Position numbers and translations under genes: made by a program. From Acidobacteriota bacterium (GTDB lineage: Bacteria > Acidobacteriota > JAAYUB01): a stretch of 52,010 nt of DNA. The stretch spans positions 148,943-200,952 of the forward strand of contig JAAYUB010000017.1 of the NCBI GenBank assembly GCA_012517875.1, written 5' to 3'. The notes below the pieces were generated by a model that saw only the letters and a list, made by a program, of their open reading frames with translations, searched no databases and had not been told where the DNA came from. Positions 16,259-25,700 of this stretch are shown here, piece by piece (positions within the stretch are counted from its first letter, which is position 1; every line of letters starts with the position of its first letter).

Positions 16259-19200
16259 TGTCCGTTCAACACGAAGCCCGCCCAGAAATAGGGGTGGCTG
16301 AGGTCCGGCGGTTCTCCGGTTGGTACCGTCGCCGCGATGCGGACCTTGCCGTCGATGAACTCCCGCTGGGCGAGCCGGGCGGCTTCGGTTTTGGCTCGGC
16401 CAGACTTGAGCTGGCGGTAGTAGAGTTTCTGGAATTCCGCCGTCGATGCGTCGGCGACGCTCCAGAGCGTAGACATCACCGTGCGCGCCCCGGCGTACAG
16501 GAAGGACCGGTTCAACCCCACCAGTCCTTCGCCGCCAAGCTCCCGGCCCCGGGCGGTATCGCAGGCGGACAGACTCACCTGCTCGGCATCGATCCGCACG
16601 TTCTCAAAAACCTCCCAGGCCTGGAGGAAGCCGTTGTCGCGGTCGTCACCTCCTTCCGCCGGGATGGTCAGGAGGAGCCCACTGTCCATAGGGCTCACCG
16701 GATTGTAAAAACCGTGGCAGGCAAAGTGGAGGTAGCCGGGTAGCCGATCCAGCGACTTCACCCGTTCCTCGCGGGCCTCGGCGCCCAAATACGCCACGTG
16801 GGCGCCGGGATACAAGGCGGCAATCCCCTGCACCTCGTCGCGCGACGCGGGCAGAGGCGGCACCGGGTCATCGCGGAGCACCCATCGGAGCAGTCGCCCG
16901 GCCGGCCCGCCGGCGGCCTGGCCCGGATAGTCCGGATCGCCGAACAGCACCACCGGCCGCGCAGTGCGCGGCGGCTCGTCCTGCAAGCCATCGGCGAATA
17001 CGGTCGCGGAGATCACGTATGAAACCGGTTTCTCTTCGATCAGGTAGCGGTTCGTGGCCAGACCCAGCGCGGCGAACGGCAGCATGTGCAGTGGTCCGTC
17101 GGGGCACACCACGATGCGCTGCGAGCGTCGCACCAGATCATCGACGGGCGCCACGAATTGCCGGTACAGGGCGTGAGCCCGGCCCATCAGCCGAACTTTT
17201 CGGCTGGCGGGATTGCTGAGCATGGCGAGATAGTATTCCACCGCTTCCTGCACCTGCTGCCGGCCGAGCGGAACGGACTCCACCCGCAGCTGGCCGTTCA
17301 GAAGGGCGAACAGGTGGGTGGCTCGCTCGCTCACCGCGTAGGACAGAAACAGGGTGTCCCGTCCCATCACCGCGGCGACCTGCTCCGCCGTCAGCGTCTC
17401 CGGCGCCCGCAACGCCGCCAGGCGGGGAGACGCTTTGCGAATGGCCTCCCAGACCAGGGCCTGCTCGCGGCGACGCTCCGCCACCAGGCGCCGGCGCTCC
17501 GCGATGCGTTCCGGCTCCCTGTCGGGGCTGAGCTGCATCAGCTCATCCTGCGCCTCGCGGCAGCGGGTGCGCGCGGTCTCCAGGCGCTCCAGCAGTTCGC
17601 CCGGCACATCGCGGGAAAAGTCCAGATCGCGCTCGGCCATCATGGCCAGCAGGCTGCGCGCGCGGAAGCGCTCCAGGACGTCGAACGCGCCCCGGGGGTC
17701 GTTCAACAGCAGTTTCAATTCCAGCACATCTTTGTAAAAGCCGGCATACTCGGCGGCGAAGGCTTCGGCAATCTCCCGGCTGCCGCCGAGCTTCTCCAGC
17801 TGTCCCTCGAGCGCGGCCACGGCGCGCTCGTAGCAGGCCAGAGCGTCTGGCAGCCGATCCTGGCGGCGGCGAAGGTCTCCCAGCAGGTGTTGGGCCGCGG
17901 CCTCGTCGATGGTCAGAGGCGCGATGGCGGCGAAGATTTTCAACGCCGGCTCCAGCGCCGGCTCGGCGGCCACCAGGTCGCCCCGCCGCAGGCAGGCGTC
18001 GCCCAGTCCCCGGAGGCAGCGGGCCTCATAGAGGCTGGCCGGGGCAACTTGCCGCGCCATGTTCAGCGCGGCCTGGTAGTGGGTTTCCGCCTGGACCGGG
18101 TCGCCGCTCTCCAGGCGAATGGCGCCCAGAGTGATCAGTGTGCGGAGTTGATCCAACGGATCGTTCGATACCTGTTTTCGGATCGCCGTCGCTTCCTGGT
18201 GGCGCGATTCGGCCAGGTCAAACTTGTTTTCCAGGCGGGCCAGATTGCCGAGTTGTTCTTGGCAGTCCGCGTATTCCCGTGAGCGCGGAGCCTTCCGCTC
18301 CAGAATTTGCAGGGCGTGGTTGAGGTATTCCGCCGCGGCCGGGAGATCCCGGCGTGCCATGTAGATCTGACCGATGTTGTAGTAGGAACGGGCCAGGCTG
18401 ATGCTGTCCGGCTCCAACGCCAGCTTGATTTTCAGAGCCTGCCGGTGGTAATCCTCCGCCAGCGCCAGATCGCCCCGCAAGCGGGCCACGGCGGCCAAGT
18501 TGTTCAGGGTGTACGCCACCGCCATCGAATCCGGATTCTGCGACTGCTTGAGTCGGAGGGATTCCTCAAAATACTGCTGGGCCTTGATCTGATGGCCGGC
18601 CTTGGACGCGTTGACGCCCAGCGTGTTCAGGATGTTCGCTTCCGCGGCATGACCCGGCAGGTGGCGCCGGTGGATCGCCAGCGCTTCCAGGAGGCAGCGG
18701 TCGGCGGCGGCCAGGTCGCCGGTATTGGAATATGCCGTGGCCAATGTCGTCAGGGAGACGGAAACGATCATGGAATCGGACGCTACTTCCCGGCGGATCG
18801 CCAAGGCGTTCTCGTAATATTGGACGGCTTCAGGCCAGCGGACCATTTGCCAAGCGCAGTGGCCCAGGCCGGTCATGCTGTTGGCGCGGCCCAGCTCCCC
18901 GCCGTCGTGCGCCCACGCGGCCAGCGCCTTCCGATGGACCTCCATGGACAATTCCGGCCGTTTGTCCTGGCGCAGGAGTTCGCCCTGCATGTCCCAGATG
19001 ATGGGTTGGAACCGCCCGGCGGCCACGGCGGCCAGCGCGTCGGCGCACCGCCCCAGGGCACCGACGGCGGCCGTCCACCGTTTGGCCTCAGCCAGAGCCT
19101 GCCCGGACCGGAAATGCAACCAGGCCGCCGTCACCTGGTCGCCCCGCGTGGCCGCTTCAGCAGCCCCGGTGCTCCACCGCGCCACGGCACCGTCCACGTC

Positions 19201-19611
19201 CCTGGCTTCAAGCAATCGTTCCCCCTCCTCCTGCGCCACACCGGCCTCGCCGGATAGCGCAGGGCGAACCGAGAGCCGCCACTCGTATGCCGGAATCGCC
19301 ACCCAACGCTCGGTTTCGCCGCGACGCACCAGGATGTCAACGCCGCCGCGGGGTGCGTGCAGGATCTCCACCTCGCGGAGATGGAAGTATGAGGTCAGCG
19401 ACTCATCCCTGCCCGCCACGCCCGCCACACGCCGCCAGCGCAGCAGCACGTCGGCGGGCTGGACGCCGGCCTTGGCCATGGCGAAGCCCGCCTCGGCCTT
19501 CACGACGGTCAACCCCGCAGCCGCCGGCGGCGAATCGCCCGCCCGGACTCCCGCGGTCCACATCAACCAGAATAATCCCAGACCAATCGCCGTCCCGATC
19601 ACTCTGTTCAC
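16249..19611 (-). CDS. Secreted PDZ-TPR-CHAT peptidase-like protein
   Basis: Large (1120-residue) exported protein. The order is: signal peptide (MNRVIGTAIGLGLFWLMWTAG); a PDZ-like domain, about 33-115 (GFAMAKAGVQPADVLLRWRRVAG); a long array of tetratricopeptide repeats, about 125-640 (repeated A-Y-N-G motifs such as MAVAYTLNNLAAVARLRGDLALAEDYH); a coiled helical linker; and a C-terminal CHAT domain, about 750-1120. The clostripain/caspase-like dyad is present as His966 in YLHFACHGFYNP and Cys1017 in VSLSACDTARG, so it should be catalytically competent. GTG 19611 is used because AAAGGAG precedes it. CHAT proteases include separase-like enzymes and the TPR-CHAT partner of gRAMP/type III-E CRISPR, but no CRISPR element occurs here. 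The overlap with the sigma gene ties it to that pathway. Confidence 0.88.
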   Translation of the reverse strand: MNRVIGTAIGLGLFWLMWTAGVRAGDSPPAAAGLTVVKAEAGFAMAKAGVQPADVLLRWRRVAGVAGRDESLTSYFHLREVEILHAPRGGVDILVRRGETERWVAIPAYEWRLSVRPALSGEAGVAQEEGERLLEARDVDGAVARWSTGAAEAATRGDQVTAAWLHFRSGQALAEAKRWTAAVGALGRCADALAAVAAGRFQPIIWDMQGELLRQDKRPELSMEVHRKALAAWAHDGGELGRANSMTGLGHCAWQMVRWPEAVQYYENALAIRREVASDSMIVSVSLTTLATAYSNTGDLAAADRCLLEALAIHRRHLPGHAAEANILNTLGVNASKAGHQIKAQQYFEESLRLKQSQNPDSMAVAYTLNNLAAVARLRGDLALAEDYHRQALKIKLALEPDSISLARSYYNIGQIYMARRDLPAAAEYLNHALQILERKAPRSREYADCQEQLGNLARLENKFDLAESRHQEATAIRKQVSNDPLDQLRTLITLGAIRLESGDPVQAETHYQAALNMARQVAPASLYEARCLRGLGDACLRRGDLVAAEPALEPALKIFAAIAPLTIDEAAAQHLLGDLRRRQDRLPDALACYERAVAALEGQLEKLGGSREIAEAFAAEYAGFYKDVLELKLLLNDPRGAFDVLERFRARSLLAMMAERDLDFSRDVPGELLERLETARTRCREAQDELMQLSPDREPERIAERRRLVAERRREQALVWEAIRKASPRLAALRAPETLTAEQVAAVMGRDTLFLSYAVSERATHLFALLNGQLRVESVPLGRQQVQEAVEYYLAMLSNPASRKVRLMGRAHALYRQFVAPVDDLVRRSQRIVVCPDGPLHMLPFAALGLATNRYLIEEKPVSYVISATVFADGLQDEPPRTARPVVLFGDPDYPGQAAGGPAGRLLRWVLRDDPVPPLPASRDEVQGIAALYPGAHVAYLGAEAREERVKSLDRLPGYLHFACHGFYNPVSPMDSGLLLTIPAEGGDDRDNGFLQAWEVFENVRIDAEQVSLSACDTARGRELGGEGLVGLNRSFLYAGARTVMSTLWSVADASTAEFQKLYYRQLKSGRAKTEAARLAQREFIDGKVRIAATVPTGEPPDLSHPYFWAGFVLNGQWR

Positions 19612-19661
19612 GGCCCCACGCTCCTTTCGCGCCGTCGACGTTGCATCCTTGCCGCTTCTTC

Positions 19662-19670
19662 ACTATAGCA
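19662..19670 (-). promoter_or_regulatory. Extended -10 promoter for the CHAT-sigma cluster
   Basis: On the minus strand TG-C-TATAGT (19670-19662) forms an extended -10 element about 50 bases before the GTG at 19611. No convincing -35 was found, which is usual for extended -10 promoters. Confidence 0.4.
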
Positions 19671-19783
19671 AATGCCGCCGCAAGAGAACACCGGCAAAAC
19701 AGCCGCGGGCGGCGGCAGCCCATGGCCGCCGTCGCCTGCCGTACACTGGCATCTGTGCGCCTGCCGCCCGACACGGGACGGGG

Positions 19784-20707
19784 CTATTTGTCGATGTTCT
19801 CCGCGGGGATGGAAATCTTGCGACCCTGGTCGGTCAGCTCCAGCGTCCCGAACCCGCCGGTGATGAGCTTGCGCTGTTCGAATGTGCAGAGCCGATAGTA
19901 GTACTTGCCATCCGTGTCCTTGTACAGCGCCGCTGCGGCGATGTGGCGCCCGACGATGGGGCTGTCGCCGCCCGATGCCCGGTCGTACCACCAGTCCTTG
20001 TCCACGATGTGGATCCGATGCACGCCCGGCCAGCCGCCGTTGAGCAGGAGCTTTCGCATGGCGGCCTCCAGCTGCTTGTCGGTCATCTTGGCCGGCGGCA
20101 GAGTGGCGGCCTGGGCGTCGGCATTGAGGTACTTCTGGTTCAGGCCGGTGTAGTAGGCGTAGTTGTTCCCTTGAATGGTGAATGATCCTTCGGCGTGCTT
20201 GGTGCCGAAGTCGCGCACGTAAATCTGCACGGTGTGGGACCCGGTCGCGAGCTCACCCAGGCGGAAGGTGAAACCGATGGGGCCGATCTTGCGGTTGCCC
20301 TTCCCCTCGCCGAAGACCATATTCGGGTCCTTGTAAGCGGTCATCCGGGCCGGTTCCGGGGCAATGTCGAGGACCATGAACCGGTTGTTGACCAGCGGGC
20401 CCTTGAGGGTGATGTACTGATACTCCAGCATGTCCTGGTCGTCGATGGCCATGACCACCATCACCGGGATTTCCGTCTTGCCCGAGTACAATTCCCGCCA
20501 CGTTTTGTCCACCACCATCAGGCCGTAGATGGGATCACCGGCCTGAAAACTCTTCGTCAGGTTGGCTGGGTTGTTCGGGTCGATGGGCGTCTTGGAGAAA
20601 TAGACGCCGGCGCCCGGCAGCGTGGCCGAGGCCGCCGGATACACTGCCAGCACGGATACCAGCACCACGACGGCGCCGAGTCGTTTACATATCGTTAACT
20701 TGTTCAC
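19784..20707 (-). CDS. Secreted protein of unknown function
   Basis: I do not recognise this 307-residue protein. It has a signal peptide (VNKLTICKRLGAVVVLVSVLAVYPAASA), a beta-rich middle with repeated hydrophobic strands (VMVVMAIDD, HTVQIYVRDFGTK) and an alpha segment (TDKQLEAAMRKLLL). The C-terminal block, about 230-307, contains VHRIHIVDKDWWYDR, a conserved-looking GRHIAAAALYKDTDGKYYY and CTFEQ. GTG 20707 is preferred over the ATG at 20734 because GAGAGG lies upstream and the signal peptide then has the normal length. It follows the lipoprotein gene by 23 bases, so the two probably form one operon, and it precedes the CHAT operon by 172 bases. Confidence 0.7.
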   Translation of the reverse strand: MNKLTICKRLGAVVVLVSVLAVYPAASATLPGAGVYFSKTPIDPNNPANLTKSFQAGDPIYGLMVVDKTWRELYSGKTEIPVMVVMAIDDQDMLEYQYITLKGPLVNNRFMVLDIAPEPARMTAYKDPNMVFGEGKGNRKIGPIGFTFRLGELATGSHTVQIYVRDFGTKHAEGSFTIQGNNYAYYTGLNQKYLNADAQAATLPPAKMTDKQLEAAMRKLLLNGGWPGVHRIHIVDKDWWYDRASGGDSPIVGRHIAAAALYKDTDGKYYYRLCTFEQRKLITGGFGTLELTDQGRKISIPAENIDK

Positions 20708-20730
20708 GCTAATTGCCTCTCTGGAACCGC

Positions 20731-21255
20731 TCACTGAATGCCGAGACGCTGGGCTTCCGCCGCGCTCTGCTTCTTCAACAAATCAAAGTTGAAATATTGC
20801 GTGAGAATGTTGAAGCTGGCGATCTGGTTGGCCAACTCGTTGTCCAGGCTCATGTAATGCTGCTGGATGTCGGAGTACGCCTGGAAAGACGGGCCCGCCG
20901 CCCGTTCGAGGCCGAGACTTACCCGCATGTCGGCGGTGGCGCGGTCCGCTGCCCCCAGCGCCTCCCGCTGGCGTCCCAGGCTCACCAGCTTCTGCACATA
21001 CGCCTCCTTGAGTTGCACCACCTTGTCCTTGACCGCCGCCGGTGCCGGCTTGTCCTTGAGCAGCGCCACCAACTCGCTCATCGCCTGGCCGTATAGATCG
21101 GCGGCCGCGTTGCCCAGGTCAGCCGGCGACCGGGGCTGGTCCAACGCGGACGCATCGTTCGCCGCCGTCTTGGTGGCGGGTGGCCCTCCACAGCCGATCA
21201 TCACCACCGCTGCCAAGACCAGGGTCATCAGGGTGAGGCACATTTTTCGATTCAT
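20731..21255 (-). CDS. Predicted lipoprotein of unknown function
   Basis: 174-residue lipoprotein. The N-terminus MNRKMCLTLMTLVLAAVVMIGCGG ends in a lipobox (MIGC) with Gly at +2, suggesting outer-membrane sorting. The mature part is almost entirely helical and charged (LYGQAMSELVALLKD, VKDKVVQLKEAYVQKLVSLGRQREAL), so it may form a helical bundle; no domain is recognised. AAGGAGG lies just upstream of ATG 21255. It sits directly upstream of the secreted 307-residue protein and is probably co-expressed with it. Confidence 0.75.
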   Translation of the reverse strand: MNRKMCLTLMTLVLAAVVMIGCGGPPATKTAANDASALDQPRSPADLGNAAADLYGQAMSELVALLKDKPAPAAVKDKVVQLKEAYVQKLVSLGRQREALGAADRATADMRVSLGLERAAGPSFQAYSDIQQHYMSLDNELANQIASFNILTQYFNFDLLKKQSAAEAQRLGIQ

Positions 21256-21595
21256 GAATCCTCCTTGCGTCAGATGGGGCGAGCCCCACGATTTGAACAG
21301 CCCGGCACACGGATCCGTTGCGTCGGAAGTCACCGCCACGTCGGGTCATTCATTGGCCAATAGACGGGCCGTAGGTTCGGGATTATCACTATTTTTTGAT
21401 GGAATTCCGGGCCGGATTGCGCTCGTGCCGGTGGACCCGGGAGTCGGTGACACCTGCCAAGCTCTGAGGCGGAACCGTTCGGCCAACCGGCCGTTGACCG
21501 CCACCCGCATCTCCTGAGTTTTGCGTTTCACTCTTCATCGCCTCTCGCGGCGGTAGGAGGCGTGACAGCTCTTCCGGCGAGCGCCGGTTTCAACG
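21256..21595. other. 340-base intergenic region without a supported gene
   Basis: Gap between two lipoprotein genes on the minus strand. It contains the ribosome-binding site of the 20731-21255 gene. A TGATAAT-like -10 on the minus strand (around 21384-21391, next to an A/T run) could serve that gene but lacks a -35. A short minus-strand frame of 61 codons (21346-21531) has no ribosome-binding site and no recognisable features. I see no RNA gene. Confidence 0.4.
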
Positions 21596-22540
21596 TCAGT
21601 GCGGATAGGTTTGCTCGCCGGCCCGGATGGCCACCGGCAAGCGGTTCTCCGCCGGTGGGATGGGGCAGTTGTAGGCCGGCGAATAGTTGCACAGCGGATT
21701 GTAGGCCCGGTTGAAATCCAGCACCAGGGTCTCGCCGGCGGGCTCGTCCAGATCGAGAAAACGTCCGGCGGGATAAGTCTCGTTCCCCGTCGTGGCATCG
21801 GTGAACGGCACAAAGAGGGTGCGGTCGTCCGACGCACCCGTGGCGGACTTGAACGCCGCCAGCACACAGGCCGCGCCATCCAAGGTGAAGTGGAGCCGGG
21901 CGTAGCGGACGAACCGCTTCTCCATGTTGCGGCTGGTCAGCATGACCACCGTTTCGGGATCGGGCAGCCGCTCCAGGCGCGCCGGCACGGCGAATGCGCG
22001 GTCCGGCGGGAAGTACAGGAGCCGGCGGAACTCGCGGCGCTCGCGCCGGGCGGGATCGAACACGATCAGGGTCAGTCCGTCGGCGCCGGGGTACGCCGCG
22101 AGGGTGAATCGCTCCAGTCGGAAGCGGATCCCGTCGCTCAGCGGACCGGGCGGAATCGGACTACGCGCCACCTCGGCCCAGCCGCCGGGCGCCCGGGATT
22201 CCCACCGCCACTGGCCGTCCGCCAGGCTGAACACCAGCGGATCGTCCGGTCCGGGCGGCGCCGTCGACGCGACCGAGCCGGCCGCCACCCGCAACCCGCC
22301 GCCCGGTGCCGCAAGCGTCAACCGCGCCGCGCCGGCCATGGGCGACAGCGCGTCGGTTGCGAACTCCCGGTCCTTCGCGGTGCGGTCCGCTTCGAGGGCC
22401 TTCCGCCAGGCGGCCGCCTGCTCCGCGGGAATGCCGCTGGAATCCCGGCCGCAGCCGGCTCCGATCACGGCCGTGGCGACCAGCAGCGCCAGCCGGCGGA
22501 TCCCGCAACCGATATTCCCCCGCATCCGGATTGTGTTCAT
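21596..22540 (-). CDS. DUF1684 lipoprotein
   Basis: Lipoprotein of the DUF1684 family, 314 residues, function unknown. The signal peptide ends in a lipobox (VIGAGC). The C-terminal third shows the family pattern: TDATTGNETYPAGRFLDL, VLDFNRAYNPLCNYSPAYNCPIPPAENRLPVAIRAGE, with two conserved cysteines that may pair. The N-terminal half is less conserved (DGQWRWESRAPG, DGIRFRLERFTLAAYPG). ATG 22540 begins MNTIRMRGN, whose cysteine-tailed hydrophobic stretch fits a lipoprotein signal; the longer frame to 22591 does not. It is divergent from the alpha-mannosidase gene. Confidence 0.88.
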   Translation of the reverse strand: MNTIRMRGNIGCGIRRLALLVATAVIGAGCGRDSSGIPAEQAAAWRKALEADRTAKDREFATDALSPMAGAARLTLAAPGGGLRVAAGSVASTAPPGPDDPLVFSLADGQWRWESRAPGGWAEVARSPIPPGPLSDGIRFRLERFTLAAYPGADGLTLIVFDPARRERREFRRLLYFPPDRAFAVPARLERLPDPETVVMLTSRNMEKRFVRYARLHFTLDGAACVLAAFKSATGASDDRTLFVPFTDATTGNETYPAGRFLDLDEPAGETLVLDFNRAYNPLCNYSPAYNCPIPPAENRLPVAIRAGEQTYPH

Positions 22541-22640
22541 GTGGTGCGCCCCCGCAGTGATTCCGTGTTCCGGATGGTACCACGGGGGCACCGCCCAGGC
22601 AATCCGCTCGCTGCGCTCCAGGCGCCGCTGAAAAAAGGGA

Positions 22641-22669
22641 TTGGGTTCGTTCCGCCCCTCGATTAGAAT
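22641..22669 (+). promoter_or_regulatory. Sigma-70-like promoter for the alpha-mannosidase gene
   Basis: TTGGGT (22641-22646), exactly 17 bases, then TAGAAT (22664-22669). The coding sequence begins at 22758, with AAGGAGG immediately before its ATG. Confidence 0.5.
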
Positions 22670-22757
22670 GGTTCTTCAAGCATGACCCCACGCGTCCGGC
22701 GCCGGTGCGGCCGTCTGACGGGCCCGGCCGGCAGCCTGAGCATATGAAGGAGGATGG

Positions 22758-25700
22758 ATGCCAATCGTGCTCCGGCTTCTGCTGATTGCGACTCTTGCCG
22801 CCGCCGGCGCCGTCCTGCCGGCCCAGGATCCAGCCGCCGACATGGCGGCCGCCAAGGCCAGACTCCAGGAGATCGCCGCCGCCGTGAACCTGACGGTGGA
22901 TGGCTGGGCCTGGACGCTCGACGGCCAGGCGTGGGACGATTACAAACTGGGACGGGGCTTGGATGCCTCCCGGGTGGGTGTGCGCGCCCGGATTCCCTGC
23001 CGCGAAGTCGTGGCGGGGGTGCCCGTGCTGGGCACACCCACCGTTCTCAAGCTGAAGCTGTACGCCCGCGGCCTTGTCGACGTGACCGTGCGCCAGGACG
23101 ACCGCGTCGTCCAAGTTATCCGGATCGACGGCGGCGGCGACCAGGGCGTCGAAGTCGTCAAGGAAGTGTTCCTCAACGACCCGCCGCCGATCACCGGTTC
23201 CACGATCGACCTCGAAGCGGTCAACGCCGGCCGGCGGCCCCCCCGCGGCGAGTTCTGGCCGCCCCGGCGCAACCCGCTGCCCGAGACGGGACTTGTCTTT
23301 GCCATCCGGGGCGCCGAGATGGACTATCTGGAGGCCCGCCCCATGGTCGCGGCGCTCCGCGACTGGGTGGACAGCCTGCAGACCGCCGAACGGCTGATCT
23401 GGCCGGAGCTCGTCCGCTACACCTTCACCCGCCGGCCCTACCCCATCGAGGACCGCCGCGGCGTGTCCGCCGAGCGCCTGGCCCAGTTGGGCGCCGCGTA
23501 CGCGCGGGCGGTGCAGGCCCTCGATTTGGACGCCGTCAAGCGCGGGAGCCGCGACCGCCTCGACGCCTCCCTGAAGCAGTCGCTGGCGGAAACCGTCGAG
23601 CTGCGCCGCTACGCCCAGGAGTTCAAGGTCCATCTCATCGGCAACGCCCACATCGACATAGCCTGGCTGTGGCGGATGGCCGAAACCCGGGAGGTGGCCC
23701 GCAACACCTTCGCCACCGTCCTGAAAAACATGGACGAATACCCCGAGCTGGTGTACGCCCAGAGCCAGGCGCTGACGTACCGCTGGATGGAAGAGCGCGA
23801 CCCGCAACTCTTCCGGCAGATCGCCCAGCGTATCGCCGACGGGCGCTGGGAAGTGGTGGGTGGCACCTGGGTGGAACCCGACTGCAACCTGATCTCGGGC
23901 GAAAGCTGGGTGCGCCAGCTCCTGTTCGGCAAGCGGTACTTCAAGGAAAAATTCGGGGTGGACGTCACGATCGGCTGGAACCCCGATTCCTTCGGCTACA
24001 ACTGGAACATGCCGCAACTGTACCGCAAGAGCGGCCTCGACGTGTTCATCACTCAGAAGATCTGGTGGAACGACACGACGGTGTTCCCCCATTTCGTGTT
24101 CTGGTGGGAGGGCCCCGACGGCACCCGCCTGCTGACCTATTTCCCGCCCGAGGGCTACACCAGCCGGGTGGACCTGGCCGAGAACGCCGACGCTATCACC
24201 AAGTACCAGGCCACCACGGGGTGGCAGAACAGCCTGATCCTTTTCGGGCTGGGTGACCACGGCGGCGGACCCAATCGCGAGATCCTCGACCGCGTCCGCC
24301 GCTACGGCCGGCTGCCGGTGGCGCCCCAGTACGTGCATGCCAAGGCAGGCGATTTCCTGAAGCAGATTCCCGGCGCCCTGGGCGAGCGGATCCCCGTCTG
24401 GCGCGATGAACTCTATCTCGAGTACCATCGCGGCACCTTCACCTCCCAGGCCCAGATCAAGCAGAACAACCGGCGGTGCGAGGCGGACCTGGGCGCGGCG
24501 GAAAAGGCGGCCACCTGGGCCCGGCTGCTGGGCGCGGCCTATCCCAAGGCCGACTTGGCCGCGCTCTGGCAGGACGTGCTCACCAACCAGTTTCACGACA
24601 TCCTGCCCGGCTCCTCCATCACCCCGGTCTACCGGGACGCTCTGGAGACCTATACCACCGTCCGGCGGAAGCTGGGGCGGATCGAAGATCAGGCGCTGCG
24701 CCGCGTGGGCGCCGCCGTGGATACGTCGCGGATCGAGGGCATTCCCGTGGTGGTGTTCAATCCGTTGGCCTGGGAACGGTCCGATTTCGTCTCCGCGGAG
24801 TTGCCGGCGGCGTCCGGCGAACTGGCGCTGTGGACGGTGGACGGCAAGCCCGTGCCCGCCGAATTCAGCCGGGATGCGGAGACCGGCACGCTCCGCGTCG
24901 CCTTCGTGGCCGAGAACGTGCCGTCGCTAGGTTACCGGGTCTTTGTGGCGCGGCCCGGGTCGCCCGGACCGGCGATGATTGAGGTCAAGGCCGACCAGAC
25001 CTTCCTCGAGAACCGGTGGCACCGTCTGGAGGTAGATCCCGAGAGCGGCCAAATCCGCAGCTTCCGCGACAAGAAGCTGGACCGCGAGTTTGTCGCCCCC
25101 GGCCAGGCGATCAACGCACTGCGAATCTATGAGGACATACCGGAAAACTGGGATGCCTGGAACCTGGGCTTCACCGGCCGGGTATGGCCGTTGAACCGGG
25201 CGGCCGCCGTGGAGCTGATCCACGCCACGCCGGTGCGCGCCATGCTCCGGGTGCGCCACAACTTCCTGGGCCCCGACAAGGCCCGCTACGCGCCCACCGA
25301 GGACTTCCCGTCATCGACCTTCACCCAGACCATCACCGTGTACCGCGCCCTCGACCGCGTGGACATCGCCACCGAGGCCGACTGGTGGGAATCGCATCTG
25401 ATGCTCAAGGCCGCCTTCCCCGTCGCCGTCACCAGCAACCAGGCCACCTACGAAATCCCGTTCGCCGCCATCGCCCGGAGCACCCGCCGCGAGACGCTGG
25501 CCGAGAAAGCCCGCTTCGAGGTGCCGGCCCTGCGCTGGGCCGACCTGGCGGATGCCGCCGGCGGCATCTCCGTACTCAACGACAGCAAGCACGGCTACGA
25601 CATTCACGGCAGCGAGATCGAACTGTCGCTGCTCCGCGCCCCCATCTGGCCCGATCCCATGGCGGACCGCGGCCGGCACGCGTTCACCTACTCCCTCTAC

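Noticed and set aside
16249-19611. TPR-CHAT as part of a type III-E (gRAMP) CRISPR defence system
   Set aside because: No gRAMP/Cas7-11 gene or array is present, and this protein is exported and carries a PDZ domain, unlike the cytosolic defence partner.
22161-24596. Long open frame (811 codons) on the minus strand
   Set aside because: Antisense to the GH38 gene, with its invariant motifs read correctly on the plus strand. GC-rich codon bias creates such mirror frames.
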